A DNA stretch of 64,000 bases, taken from Cristatella mucedo. Lineage: Eukaryota; Bryozoa; Phylactolaemata; Cristatellidae. The notes under the pieces were generated by a model. The model saw only the letters and a program-made list of their open reading frames with translations, ran no database searches and was not told the origin of the DNA. The position numbers and the translations under genes are program-made. How positions within the stretch are numbered: the stretch's first letter is position 1; the number at the start of each line of letters is the position of its first letter. Positions 1 to 12,100 of this stretch are shown here, one piece after another. The stretch lies in contig WPIO01000001.1 of assembly GCA_009760855.2 (NCBI GenBank), positions 14,415,501 to 14,479,500 on the forward strand, given 5' to 3'.

Positions 1-118
1 TTCGGTAGTATTTAATTCTATTCTTCTTTTGCACCAAATGTAAAGTGCCTAGAAAGAGAATGAGTTCTCCGAAGGTGATTTATCAAGTTTATTATTATTA
101 TTATTATATTGTCTATCA
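1..118 (+). repeat. LINE-A 3' end (hairpin tail plus TTA repeat)
   Basis: This is the 3' terminus of a LINE-A non-LTR retrotransposon. It has the family's hairpin-forming tail starting at AAATGTAAAGTGCCTAG (about 39-55) and ends in a TTA microsatellite at about 91-116. The copy is diverged, since the two stem arms no longer match perfectly. Any body upstream lies outside the window. Confidence 0.75.
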
Positions 119-384
119 CGAAGCCTTTCTTGAATGCCTCTCATCTCGCCTGGGCATCACTGGCACAGAACTGCTATGGTTCAGGTCCTATCTCAGCGGA
201 AAACTCGAGAGCATTGATGTGAAAGGACAAAGGTCATTCGAGGAATCACTAAAGTTGTATTGCAAACATTTGGGTCTGCTTAGACTAGGATACCACATCC
301 AAGTTGGTCCATGCATTTGTGACATCCCATCAGTACTTTTGTAACTCAGTGCTAGCAGGTCTACCGGCCTATGCAATCAGATAC

Positions 385-516
385 TTTAAATAAATTAAAT
401 TAAATACTAGCTGATTTAACAGCCTCTTTGGTATGCAGGATTGGAACCCACGACTTCGGGACCGAGGTCATGAAAAGCAACCGCCGTACATAGTGTGCCA
501 TCATGGCTCACCAATC
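385..516 (-). repeat. SINE-A copy (tRNA-derived), minus strand
   Basis: Read on the minus strand this has the SINE-A order: a TGGCTCAC-like A box, an anticodon-arm-like stem, a B box resembling GGTTCGAATCC, then the tail AGGCTGTTAAATCAGCTAGTA followed by A/T-rich sequence. The central part of the family (the GCCACTGCAAGCGGTGG segment) is missing, so this is an internally deleted copy. Confidence 0.7.
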
Positions 517-1080
517 TTAAATGCTTAAAGTCGGTGCAAAACTCTGCAGCTAGCTTGTCTGACATGAGCATTGCAGTTGCCACATTACACCACTTCTGCT
601 CCACCTGCATTGGCTCCCAATCAAGCAGCATATCGACATCAAGGTTTTGTCACTCTTGTATAGGTCCTTCCATTCTCTGGCTCCAGCTTACCTATAATAA
701 TATTAATAATAATACATTTGATAAAGCACCCTCAAAGAACTAAATCTCTTTCTAGGAACTTTACGATTGCTGCAAAGGAGCACTACCGAATGGTTAGTGG
801 TAGCATGCTCAATAAGCAACAGAGCTTTTCACGAATCAGGCTAGGAAACGTACCACATGGTCTTCTGACTCAAATGGTTTAGCTGTGCATTGTGCCAACA
901 TCAAGTTCTTTGCAGACCATGCCATTAGTTCGTATGCTTCCGAAGTCTGGAACTCACTCCCGACTGATGCCGAGACATCCCATGAGTTGACGACAGTTGA
1001 AAAGAAGCTAAAAGTGCACCTGTTTTTTACAGCATTTGCCAGGTCCTTGCCATTTCTCCTTTGAGTGCTTATGCATGATT
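515..1080 (+). repeat. LINE-A fragment interrupted by an opposite-strand LINE-A tail
   Basis: Positions 515-690 and 830-1080 read as a diverged plus-strand LINE-A, the end of the reverse transcriptase ORF plus 3' UTR; wording matches the better copy at 27340-27988. Between them (about 692-826) lies a minus-strand LINE-A tail: an ATA-rich microsatellite, then the inverted hairpin and the start of the inverted 3' UTR. The simplest reading is a later LINE-A insertion into an older copy in the opposite orientation. Confidence 0.65.
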
Positions 1081-3032
1081 GTGCATTTTACCACTAACCA
1101 TACGGTGAGTGGCAGAGCCAACGGAAGGGGCATGTGCATCTCTATACTGTGGGTCAGCGATCTGCGCCGTGACCTATTCTTATACCCCTACTGATACTAG
1201 CGATGAAATTATGTCTACATTCCACTCAATGAGAAACCGCCTAGTTTTTTTCGAATAAGCACCTTGATTTTGCTCTATAATTCTTCACTAATTGCAATTG
1301 CAGCTTTTGCTCTCTACTTGAAACTCTTGCGGGTCTTGCTCCCCACATAACAGTTTTGCTGGTCTTTCCTCCTACGTCTAAATTTTACGGGTCTTGCCCC
1401 TATATACAAATCCTAGCTCTGCCTTTGATTGGGTATACACACAGAGCTTGTTCAAGTTTTCACGTCTGTCGGTGCACAGCATGCAAGCACCAGCCGTCAA
1501 TGAAAAACCCTCTGCTTTTGTCAACTTAAATGTGAAGCACTACATATAAGCACAACAGTTTTGCTATGTGGTATAGCTGCAAATTTCTAACGTACTGGTG
1601 CAAGCTCAAAGCTTAGACGGATACTAGAGCCCGGAATAAGTTCAGCTTTCAAACAGGCGACGTTTTTGGAATTATAGTGTGTTTGTTTAGCTAGAAAGGT
1701 CTCTGCTGAGCACTGTTTGCAGTTTCGCACTGTTTTGCTTGACACTTGATTATAACACAGTGTCAAAAAAATAATGAAACAGCGATTGCTGTTTAGAAGG
1801 GCGACATCTTGCAGCCCACTCATGCACAGCTCCCACTTATTATTATTAAAAGCTGTCACCGAATGAAATACCACTACATGTGGTAAAAGGTCTTAGCTAA
1901 GAAGTATGGTGCCTGAACTTCATGACTTAGACCATGGGTTCGAGCCCTGCCTCAAGTAATTGTTTCCACTGCAAGGGGGCGAAAGCAGCTAAGGCTCCCC
2001 TGCCTTCATATAATTGGAGCTCTCAAATCGGCTGCACTCTACTTTACATTTGTATTTGCTTTTCACGAAGCCCAAGCCCACCGTCAGGAAGCTATTGGCT
2101 ACGCAGGAACCAGCAGCTTTGAAGGAACTACCTGCTATGCAGAAGCTACCGGCTATTCAGGAGCTAACAGCTATGCCGACCGGGCAGGAACTAACGACCA
2201 TGCAGGGACAGCCGGTTGAGCAGAATACACAGTGACTGACTGAACTTTGTAGGCAGTGCTCGAATGGTGCTGACTTTGTACACGTCTGATCTCGTGGTGC
2301 TGTATACCGTATAATTATATCATAAAAACAATTATATAAAAATAATAATAATTATATAATACAAAGTTCATTTTTTGTCATCAGTTGTCATTAATTTGGT
2401 ATATCCAGTTAACTTCTCATGCATGCAGTGCTTTTGTACCGTTTGATCAAGGTGACTGTTCCACAACAAGGAAACCTTTTGTGTAGCTACTGCTTTTTTG
2501 ATGCAGCTCTCTGTGAATCGGAGCTGAGACTGGATCCGTACTTTGCCTGTGTGGCTATGTTTAGCAGTTTGCAGTGGCCCTCTCTTTGCCACCCCTTGGT
2601 TATATCTCGGCAGTGTTGCAGGGGAATTTTTCTGTGGGTTTCTTGCTGCGTAGCCTTTAGCATGGATTCCATGGATGTACCTTCTGTTATGGATTTAGGG
2701 ATATGCTGGCCATTGTTTTTCTGCTCACTTGGAGCTGACTACTCATTCCTCAACCAAAAATGTAGCATTCAGTTAGTAGGGGGTCTTCTAACTTGTGTGG
2801 CTAACTCTGTCTAGAGCTTGTAGTGTTCATGCCTGCACTAACCTACTGACATTTACTTAGTGGAGCAGCATTGATAGTAATTTTTGCCGAGTGGCTAGTA
2901 GACCTTGCTAAGTTACAGTGCCAAGGAGAAGCCTGCTCTAGCCAGTGCATGTTTGCATTATCTTTGCAGTCACTGTCTGTCGGCATACTCACCAGTATTC
3001 ACCAACCGAACTAATGTCATTGTGTCTCATAG
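1081..3032. other. Region upstream of the first identified ATP9 exon
   Basis: No gene is recognised here. A weak SINE-like B box (GGGTTCGAGCC) lies near 1936 and an 18-bp tandem repeat at 2086-2220. The first exon and start codon of the P4-ATPase are expected in this stretch or before the window. I could not find an ATG exon ending in a donor of the needed phase (two bases into a codon). Confidence 0.5.
2086..2220 (+). repeat. Degenerate 18-bp tandem repeat (hexapeptide period)
   Basis: About seven degenerate units of 18 bp, one extended to 27 bp, with units such as CTACCTGCTATGCAGAAG and CTACCGGCTATTCAGGAG. In the frame opening near 2014 they would encode a six-residue period of the type L-P-A-M-Q-K / L-P-A-I-Q-E. 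The frame starts with TTG rather than ATG and stops at 2233-2235. It could be a small minisatellite or part of an unrecognised exon. Confidence 0.6.
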
Positions 3033-3182
3033 GTTTGCAACCAGGGGCTCAGTTGACTCGGAGGACGTGACTATACATAGCTATGACTATAGCGAAACCG
3101 AACAGCTTGTGCGGCCACGAAGGAACTGCTGCCAACAGATTGTCAATTGCTTATGTATGGACTGGACTGCCATCATATCAAG
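3033..3182 (+). CDS. ATP9: ATP9 exon 1 (first one identified): cytosolic N-terminus
   Basis: The acceptor TCTCATAG precedes 3033 and the donor GTGTTA follows 3182. The exon opens one base into a codon and closes with AG, which exon 2 completes to AGG (Arg). It encodes about 50 residues with an acidic patch ([19 protein letters not shown]), then RPRRNCC and a hydrophobic CMDW segment. It has no usable initiator ATG, so an upstream exon is required. The match to ATP9 is weaker here than elsewhere, as expected for this variable part. Confidence 0.72.
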
Positions 3183-6100
3183 GTGTTAAGCTTTGCTCGA
3201 GCGTTTTTTCAAGCTAAGCTGCTGGAATGCCCAGCATTTTCGTCTTTGTGGGAGTCGTGCACTGCAGCTTTTTGTGCTTCAGTTAGGCAAGTGATGCTGA
3301 GCATTGCGCGAACCCACACAGACAGGATCAGTGCTTAGAGGCTCTTAAAATTGCCACCATTTGTCTGATAAACTCTTGAGTGGCAGCGAGTGCCTGTCAA
3401 GTGAGCAGCTGGTGTATCTATTGCTGAATAGCTGCAACTACTCATTTACTGCTCAGCCTGGCGATAGCATTACTTATGTCAGACGGCTTGCTGACCTTAT
3501 GAGGTGATCTTTTGTTGCAGGCTGTGTTCGCTTATGTGCGAGAAATGTAAAAAGAGGCGAGAGCATTTTGCTAGGACAATTGCCGTGGGGAAAGCTTTCC
3601 ACACCAATTACATAGTCGGGGACAGAGAACCGTATCCTGCTAACGTTATTAGGAACCAGAAGTACACAGCTTTTTCTTTTGTACCTATGGTAGGTATAAG
3701 CATTTTATTCTGAAGTGGCTGTATTTGGTGCTTAAGTATTTAATCGGCTTAGGACATTTTGCGTGGCTATCTATCGCTTTTTCTTGCTACACTGATGAGC
3801 TGACAAACAGGATTGTCGACGGCATCATCGGAGCCCTACTTATTTTTATATTTCTTTCATCATTGCTGATGCTGTCTTTAGTTTGTCCTTATTAATGGTA
3901 TTGCTGTCGCACGACACTACACTTATGCAATCATCTGCATTCACGTGTGCACGAGTATGCTCAATCACACAATTTACTGCTCATCGATAGCTGATTTCCT
4001 TATTTAAGAATGAGTGGTGAGTTGTAGTGCATGCAGCTGACATGCTTGCAGTTTTTGCGCCTACCCGCAAATCAATGAGTTATTGATAATGATCGCTCAC
4101 TTAGACTGTGATCCTCTGGCTCTCGGTAAATTGATTTCGAAAATCGCTTACAGTTCTAATCATCCTGCTTCATGCACTTACAAAATTAGGAGCTAAGTAC
4201 ATTATCTCAGTAGCTAGCCTAGGATCTCATTACCTCATTGAGGTGTTAATCTCGTTGGTCAGCTTTAATAGTCTGATCAAGCAAAGGCTCCCTGTGCAGT
4301 TGGCACTTAAATGGCTGACTGAGTGGTCTTTAACTATAAAAATCCAAGCTATTTAATAATAATAATAATAATAATATTGCACTTGATAAAGCGCCCTCAG
4401 AGAACTTAATCTCTTTCTAGGCGCTTTACATTTGCTGCAAAGTGGTACGCAATAGAATAGAATTTACTGTATACTAGTAAAAGCACTACAATATCAAGCC
4501 CTGGTTTGGCCAAGGGATACCATGCATGGCTTTAATGACCAAGGTCGTGGGCCCAAGCCCCACGGCATATGTAAAGCATCTGGACAGAGATTAAGTTCTC
4601 TTAGGGTGCTATACAAATGACTGGTTTTTTAATTTTTTTATATCAGACCATTTATGTGAGCACAAACTCTTAAATACCTCCAAGTTGGCCATGGATAGGC
4701 TCAAGCTTACTTTTTGAGATGGCACTTTCCTTTCCTCTTTTTATCATTACTTTATCTACTGATCCTCTCAGTATGCACTCCTCCATTATTTTAATGGCCA
4801 GGATTGCATAACGCTTTGACAATGCAATGAACCTGACCTTGTCGGCATACGGAATTACCAACTGTATAAGTAGCTGAAAAGGCATGCTGCCTTTCACACC
4901 CGGGTGAGTTGGGTCAAGGATGACTATGGATGGACAATTCTTACTCACTTATGTGCATACTCCAACTGTGCTTTACGAAGTGCTATCCAAGTTGCTGCTT
5001 GCCAAGGGTTTTAATGTGCCACAGCGGCTTTGTTTTAAAGAATGACACATATAATGTACGTGAAGGTGGTGTTTATGTTCTTGGGTTTCACCCGATAAGA
5101 TTTGCTTCCAATAGAATTGTTGTCTGTTTGGATAGTTTTGATACTGGCCGACTACTTTTTTCAGCAATCTCTAAACAGGCACTTATGATTATTTATTTAG
5201 TCGTCCGGCCTCATTAGCCCACCAACAGTGGCATTATTGTAGTTTTCAGTAGCGTTAGCATGATCAATATAATTAAGTAGTAAAATCTAGCATATACGTA
5301 GCGATCCACCGCAAAATCTGTAAACAATTGCTGATATAAAAATGATCATTACTAAATCAGAAGGCAAGTACCTAAAACCATTAGATATAAGTGATAAGTA
5401 GCTTGACAGTAGTAACTAATGAAAGTTCCATACTTGCTGTGATATGCTCTGGTGATCTTTGTATGGAGGTCAGATCGACATCCTTTACAGGATAAGCTAG
5501 TTGGCCTGGTGCCTCTTAGATGCTACCAGCTGCTGGCCTGATTAAATACAGTCTGTTATATACTGTTTTGAGAACAATTAAAACCCTAGTCATACTTTGA
5601 TCAGACCCTAATAAACAGTTGAAAGCTAATGATTCTTTCAAACTTACATCGTAGCCTGAACTCTGATTAAGCTATAATAATCTAATATTAAAGTTTGTAG
5701 TTTTTCGAAGTTATGTGGGCTATTATTATAGGAGGGGCAGACTGCAGACAGGGCTGCCGAACACGGGCTATATTCTCTGCTGTTTTTATGTATTTTATTT
5801 ATATTCTCTGCTGTTTTTTCAGTTGTGCATGTTTCTTTTTTAGCCTATTTGAATTGCCTCGAAAGAGATTTAACTGTCTTAGGGTGCTATGCCATTCTAT
5901 TATTTTTATGCATAAGTTTTTGCACGTGCAGAGTGCTGTGCATCGTAGATAATGCATTTGCCAGCTGATAACAAGACTAGGTAGACCTTCGAAGTTTCTA
6001 TTACCAAGGGATTTTCTGCGTGTACTGGCTATATTACTATTTTATTAATAGTAATTATAATTAATAATATTAAGTCTTTTGTTTAGCGCCCTAAGAGAAC

Positions 6101-9100
6101 TTAATCTCTATTTAGGCACTCTACTACTCTCTGCTAGAGAAGCAATTGCCAATAGTAAATGAATAGCAAGCTATCCTGCTTAGGCAACCATGCCAAAGAA
6201 CACAATTATCGTGCTAAGCCAAGCATAAAAAACATGTAAAAGACTCACGACCGTTTATTAAGACCCGCCAGTAAAGCTCACTCAATCCTGCACAGGTAAG
6301 CAATGCGCACATGTAAACAAGACTGGTCCACTGGGGCGTTGTACTGAGGCACCGTTCTGGGGCATGTCACTGTTTTCCATAGTCAGAAAGTTGGCGCCAC
6401 ACACACACTCGCACAAAAGGACAATTGATTCGGACAAGCAGTAGTGGTGCAGTAATAATAATAAATTAGTATAGTACCCTCAGATAACTTAATCACTTTC
6501 TGGGGACTTTACATATTAAAAAAAAGAAACAAAAAAAGGAAAAAGTAAAGGAAGCAGGATCAGATGATTAGTGGTAATATGCATACTGTCAGCACGCATA
6601 ACATGGTTAGAGGTGACATGCATAGGGCCAACATGTAAATATGGTTAGTGACAGCATGCACAGTGTCAGCACGTGTAAGCACAAAAGATGAATCACAAGG
6701 ACTAACTAAATGCTGCGATAAACAAGTGTAACAGATAGGTTTTCAGCTTTTTTCTGAGTGTCGTTAAATCAGATGATGTGATGTCAGACGGAAGTGAGTT
6801 CCAAGCCTTGGGAGCATATTAACTGAAGGCATGGTCTTCGAGGGATTTGAAGTTATTGGCACAAGTAGTCGACCATAATCAGAAAGGAGGGTGGTACAAC
6901 TAAAAGCCCGAAGTAAAACTAATTCAGATAGGTTCGACGGAGCAAGAGAATGGAGGGACCTAAAGTTGAGAGACAGGATCTTGAAGTTAATATGGTGCAT
7001 GACAGGCAGCCAGTGCAGATTGATGAGCAATGGTTTAACGAGGCCATTCCAAAGCTTACGACAGGTTAATACTGGTTGCCAAGTTTTTCACCAACTGTAA
7101 GTATGTTATTGCACAGGCCCGAAGACCTGTAAGTAATGAGCTACACAAGTCTAATTGGGATGTTACAAGTGCACGGGACAGCTTGGCTGTGGTGTCCTTA
7201 TCTATGCAAGTCCAAATTTGTAAGTCTTACGTTGGTATAATTAGGCAGATTTGACTGTGGAGCGGATGTGTAGTAAATAAATAAATAAATACTAGCTCAT
7301 TTAACAGCCTCCTTTTGTGTAGATAGTGACAGAAGAGCCTTGACGGCTATCACCACCACTTGCAGTGGCGATAAAGGATCGCCCACCACAGGATTCGAAC
7401 CCACGACCTCGGGGCCGAGGTCGTGAAAAGCAACCGCCTTACCTAGTGAGCCATTAGGGCTCACCAGTAGCACATAGTCACTGTGGAAGAGGACACCGAG
7501 ATTCCGGAAGGAGGCTATAGGAGATATGCTGATAGAATCGATTTGGAAAGCTAGGCTTTCCAGTTTCTGGGTAACATGGTTTTCCCATAATTAGTAAGTT
7601 GGTTTTGTTGCCATTCAATTATAGAAAGTCTGCTTTCATTCAACTGGGAATGTCAGCAGTGCATGTTGTTAGGGATCTCAAGAAAGTTTGAGAGGCCACA
7701 AGACAGGAAAAATTAAATCACAAGTGCAGCCTGTGTTGTCTGCATAGAAATGAATGCCTACATTGTGCTTGGTGATTACATCGGCAAGAGGGAGAGAGTA
7801 TAAACTGTGAGTAGGAATGGACCTGAAATGGCTCAATGGGGCATCCCATATGTCAAAGGCTCACTGGATGATCGCTTTCCATCGACTATTCCATTCCTAA
7901 CCTTTGAATCTCCCACTGAGATAAGACCTACGCCATGGTAACACAGTACCCGTGATGCCCAGGCGAGACGGCCGGTACTCAAGAAGGACTTGGTGATCAA
8001 TATTAATAAAAGCATCCCAGAGATCAAGTAGAACTAGCAGACCGATTCTAGCTAAGTCAAACTTCTGAGAAGTCGTTTTTTACTTGCATCAGTGCTGACC
8101 TAATGAAGTGATTTGTTCGAAAGCCTGACAGGAACTTACTGGCACGGTTTGAAGTTTGAATATTTAAGTTTAACTCGTCTGCTACTACTCGTTCTAGTGT
8201 GTTAGTGAGGAACGGCAGTAAGGAGAGTGACTATTATTGCTATGTTATGAGTTGAAGGGATTAAAGTATAGCCTATTTGAAATGCCTTGACACAGTGGTT
8301 AAGGTGCTCGGCCCGACCAAGGTCTGGCCGAGGTCTCAAGCTCGAGCCTCGTGGCATATGTGAAGGGGCCGGAATAGAGATTAAGTTCTCTAAGGGAATG
8401 AGTTATATTTTAATACGAATGAGTTATATTTTTTATGGTGCTGTAAAATGCTTAGTTATTATCATTGCTAAAAAAATCAGTGATGTATTTCTGCAGCACT
8501 GCTTCTACTAGAGTACTAGAATGTTGATTATTTTGATGGCATCATGCCGGTTTTTTCATTGCATTTAGGAGTCCCACATCTTGGATGAGCATAAATGCCT
8601 TTTTCATTTTAGGTGATGTTTGAACAATTCAAATTTTTCTTGAATTTTTACTTCCTTCTCATGGCTGTGTCACAGTTTATCCCTGAGATCAGAATAGGCT
8701 TATTGTATACATACTGGGGACCGTTGGTAAGACTTCTGATCTTTATTTTTTATTCTTGTGTGTTTATGGATAGTCATGTTGAATCAGATTTCTGCTGGCA
8801 ACGTATCTATAAATCCTCAAGGACTTGCATATCCTAACGGCAAATGAATCTTGGGCTGACCTGCTAAACTCGGCAGCTGCTGTTTGCAGTGGTCAGTTTT
8901 GATCAGTTTTGAGCAATATTGGTCTTGGCAACTTGTTTACATGTCTACACTGATACGTGATGCTGCTTGTAGTTCATCGATCACTCTTGCATGGAATACG
9001 TATAAACTGGCGCAATTGGTTGCTTGAGTGTTTCCAGATATTCTTGTGTGTCATTGGCCAAATTCAAAGCACCTAGCTTGCCCTTAACTTGAATACTTCA

Positions 9101-12100
9101 TACAGCCGATTCCCCAAAAATTGAGTAATCATTCGTTTTACTGTGCCTTCTTTTACACAAACCATAACTTACAAGCTAGTGAAAAGTGGTATGTGCAATC
9201 CATGAGCTTACCGGCTCATCGGCGTAGACCACTTAGGAACGGTAGTGGACCTGCCCTCACTTCCACAAACAATAGTAATAGTCTGCTCTTTCCGAAAAGT
9301 ATTGAAAACCTGTATTGCCTAATTTGCTAATTTGCTAACTCCAAGCATCGTCTACGAACTGATTCTGCGATTGGTTGGCTGATAGAGTTAAGTAAACAAT
9401 TGCTTGTGATGCTTTCAATTACAGTCCAAACTAGGGATCGGAAACGTAGCACCATTACTATAATAAAACTCACTGTTGTTTACGAAAGCTGCTACCTATG
9501 TGAGTAACGACGTAATGACTTTGAATACAGCTGTCTACTTTGGTTAAGTTCTTGTGATAGTGCAACTATTTGATTCATATTTAGTGAAAAGTTGTGGTCA
9601 CGTTAGATTAAAGAGCTTGTACAATATCAGGGTACTCATTGAGCAGTTTTCTAATATAATTTATATTGAAGCAGGAAATAATATGTTCTTGGCATGCAGT
9701 GCATCGAGGAAGCTGCTATGACTGCTTATGCTGACCTTAGTAGCGATCTTATCACGACTCTGTGTGATAGTCGATCGAGATCAAAGCCTCCGAAAGGGCT
9801 TAGCTAGGTCCACAATGAAAAAGTCTTGGACTGTGCATCTCTGCTCTTAAGAATCTCATTTCCGAGTATTGATTATTCATAGCTAAGGTTGACGTTCATT
9901 TTTGTTTCACAAAAGGGGTGACAGCAAATAAATGAAAGAAAGAGTACGTAGTAGTGTGGTCTGAAACATGGTGTAATGTCATAAGAATCCCTATCCACTA
10001 AAGAGAAACCAAGTACGACGTCACTCTCTGATGGAATGACCATGACGTATTCTGCCTTTGGCATGTGCTAAGCTTACATAGTAGGCTGATGATGCCTCTA
10101 CCTGCTTCAGTAGTGATCACACTGTGTCATCCTCATCGCCTATTGCATTATCGACCACACTGTGATGTTGATGTATTTGCGAGACACAAAATGTAGTGGA
10201 AGCTATGCTTACCGGTTGTTCAGAAAAGCTGACAGCATGCAAAGCAAATTGTCTAGCAAATATCTATAGAATATCTAGCTCAGTCTTGAGTGATTCTCTC
10301 GGCTTGCCTATCGATGTGACGATTCTGATGACGATTGATCTAATTCTAGTAATGTTTTATAAACTAAAGCATGCCATTACTATTGCTGACCTTTACGGTT
10401 TCAGGGCTTTGTTATATTTGTTACAATGTGTCGTGAGGCATTTGACGACATCGGTCGGCACAAGCGTGATACAGAAGTGAATCGGCAGACTTATAGACGT
10501 CTGCTGCCTCACCAGCGTGATGAAATGATTCCAAGCAGTAGCATCTGCGTTGGGGATATTATTGTTGTCGAGAAGGTAATCGTATTTTCCGAACCTGTAC
10601 ACACTCATTGTAGAATGTCCACACGTACCTTTTAGGACATTTGTGCATCTTAATAGGACTTAAGAATAACTATTCATTTGTTTAGTGCTCCAAGAAGACT
10701 AAATCTATGGCAGTTATGAGATGCCCATGGCAGACAAAAAATCTATGTGCTCAGTTTTGCAGTTTTGCACCATTGTAAGCATCTTACTTTACAAGAGGAC
10801 ATACAAAAAGATAGTTACATAAGTGATTTGTCCTTCGTGTATATATGCCTGCATACACTGCCTGCTGCTTGTGGATGTTGCCACCAATCATCTGGTGATG
10901 CTTTTTATGCAGCATCTGTAAAGTGACTAGAAAGAGATTCAGTTCTCCAAGTGTGCTATACAAATGTATTATTATTATTATTAATTAGTCGAGATCAAGG
11001 TGGGATGTCACGAGTTCATGGACCAACTTAGCTGTGGTATCCTTATCTAAGCATGCCCAAATTTTTGGATCACTATGCAACTGGAATTAGGCAGACTTGT
11101 CAGTGGAGCTGATGTGATAATTGAGTTAAAGGCCATTTGAGATTTAACACGTGTGATCATTTAGTTAAAGGTCATTTGAGATTTAACACCTAGATACCGT
11201 GCAGAGGCTAGTGGAGATATGATGGTGGAGCCTATTATGAGTGACCAGATTTGCGTGTAACTTTTTGGTTGGTCTTGCCGTAATTCAGGTTAAGATAGTT
11301 ATCTGCATGATGCATATGTTGGTGATATAAGGTGCACTAGAGGTAAGAGAATTCTGAGGTGCTGGATAATCCAGAAAGATCAAAGAACATGTAGATCTCA
11401 GTATCATCAGATGGAACTGCTTCATCATTTGGGCCAATGCTGATGTTTGAGCTTTCCTGGTATGTATTCATGTATGCAGCTAGTACTTTAGAATAACCAT
11501 CTTGTTTTATATCCAAGCAACTGGTTTATTTTTAAACTTTATGTTGCCTTGCAGGATCAACGTGTTCCGGCTGATCTGGTTTTTCTGCGCACATCCGAAA
11601 AAACTGGTGCTTGCTTTATTAGGACAGACCAGATGGACGGTGAGACTGACTGGAAACTCCGTGTTGCCGTTCCAACAACTCAGAATCTGCCCTCTGATTC
11701 TGTAAGTGTCTTTTGCTTATGTGACTTGGGAGTTAGAAGTTAGCTGTTCTAAAAATGAGCAAAAAGGAACTTTGGTTGTCAAGAGCAAATCCGGAATTGG
11801 TCCTTTGATGCAATGATTATCAACTTGTGATAATCTAGACTACAGGTGATAATTTATGTGAATTTGTGCAGTTAATTTAATGTCTGCAGTACTCAGTATA
11901 CTGATGGTCAACTTCAGCAATCTCAATCATTGAAGATGGAATTTTCATAGACTGGTGTATATCACGAGTCACGTGATTGATGAGAACCTTGACAAAACCT
12001 CGGTGGCTATGGTCTGTACAAACCCATTACTCTGTCTAATACTACAGTCGACTCCCCTTATAAGAATATGTTCGGGCCTGCAAGTAGGTATTTATGTATG

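Larger units (their letters stand above)
3690..8612. other. ATP9 intron 2 (4.9 kb) with LINE-A and SINE-B insertions
   Basis: Contains a LINE-A tail at 4352-4462 (minus), a SINE-B-like copy near 4510-4620, tail remnants near 5850-5900 and 6050-6125, a long minus LINE-A copy at 6453-8235 split by a SINE-A, and a SINE-B at 8279-8412. Nothing recognisable was seen at 3700-4340 or 4625-5840. Confidence 0.8.

Noticed and set aside
2419-2814. 131-residue ATG frame upstream of ATP9 exon 1, considered as the missing first exon
   Set aside because: No similarity to ATP9 N-termini and no donor of the needed phase that leads sensibly into 3033.
7380-7440. Functional tRNA gene suggested by GGTTCGAATCC and paired arms
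   Set aside because: The same sequence recurs in about ten places with a shared non-tRNA tail, and no acceptor stem closes. It is SINE-A.
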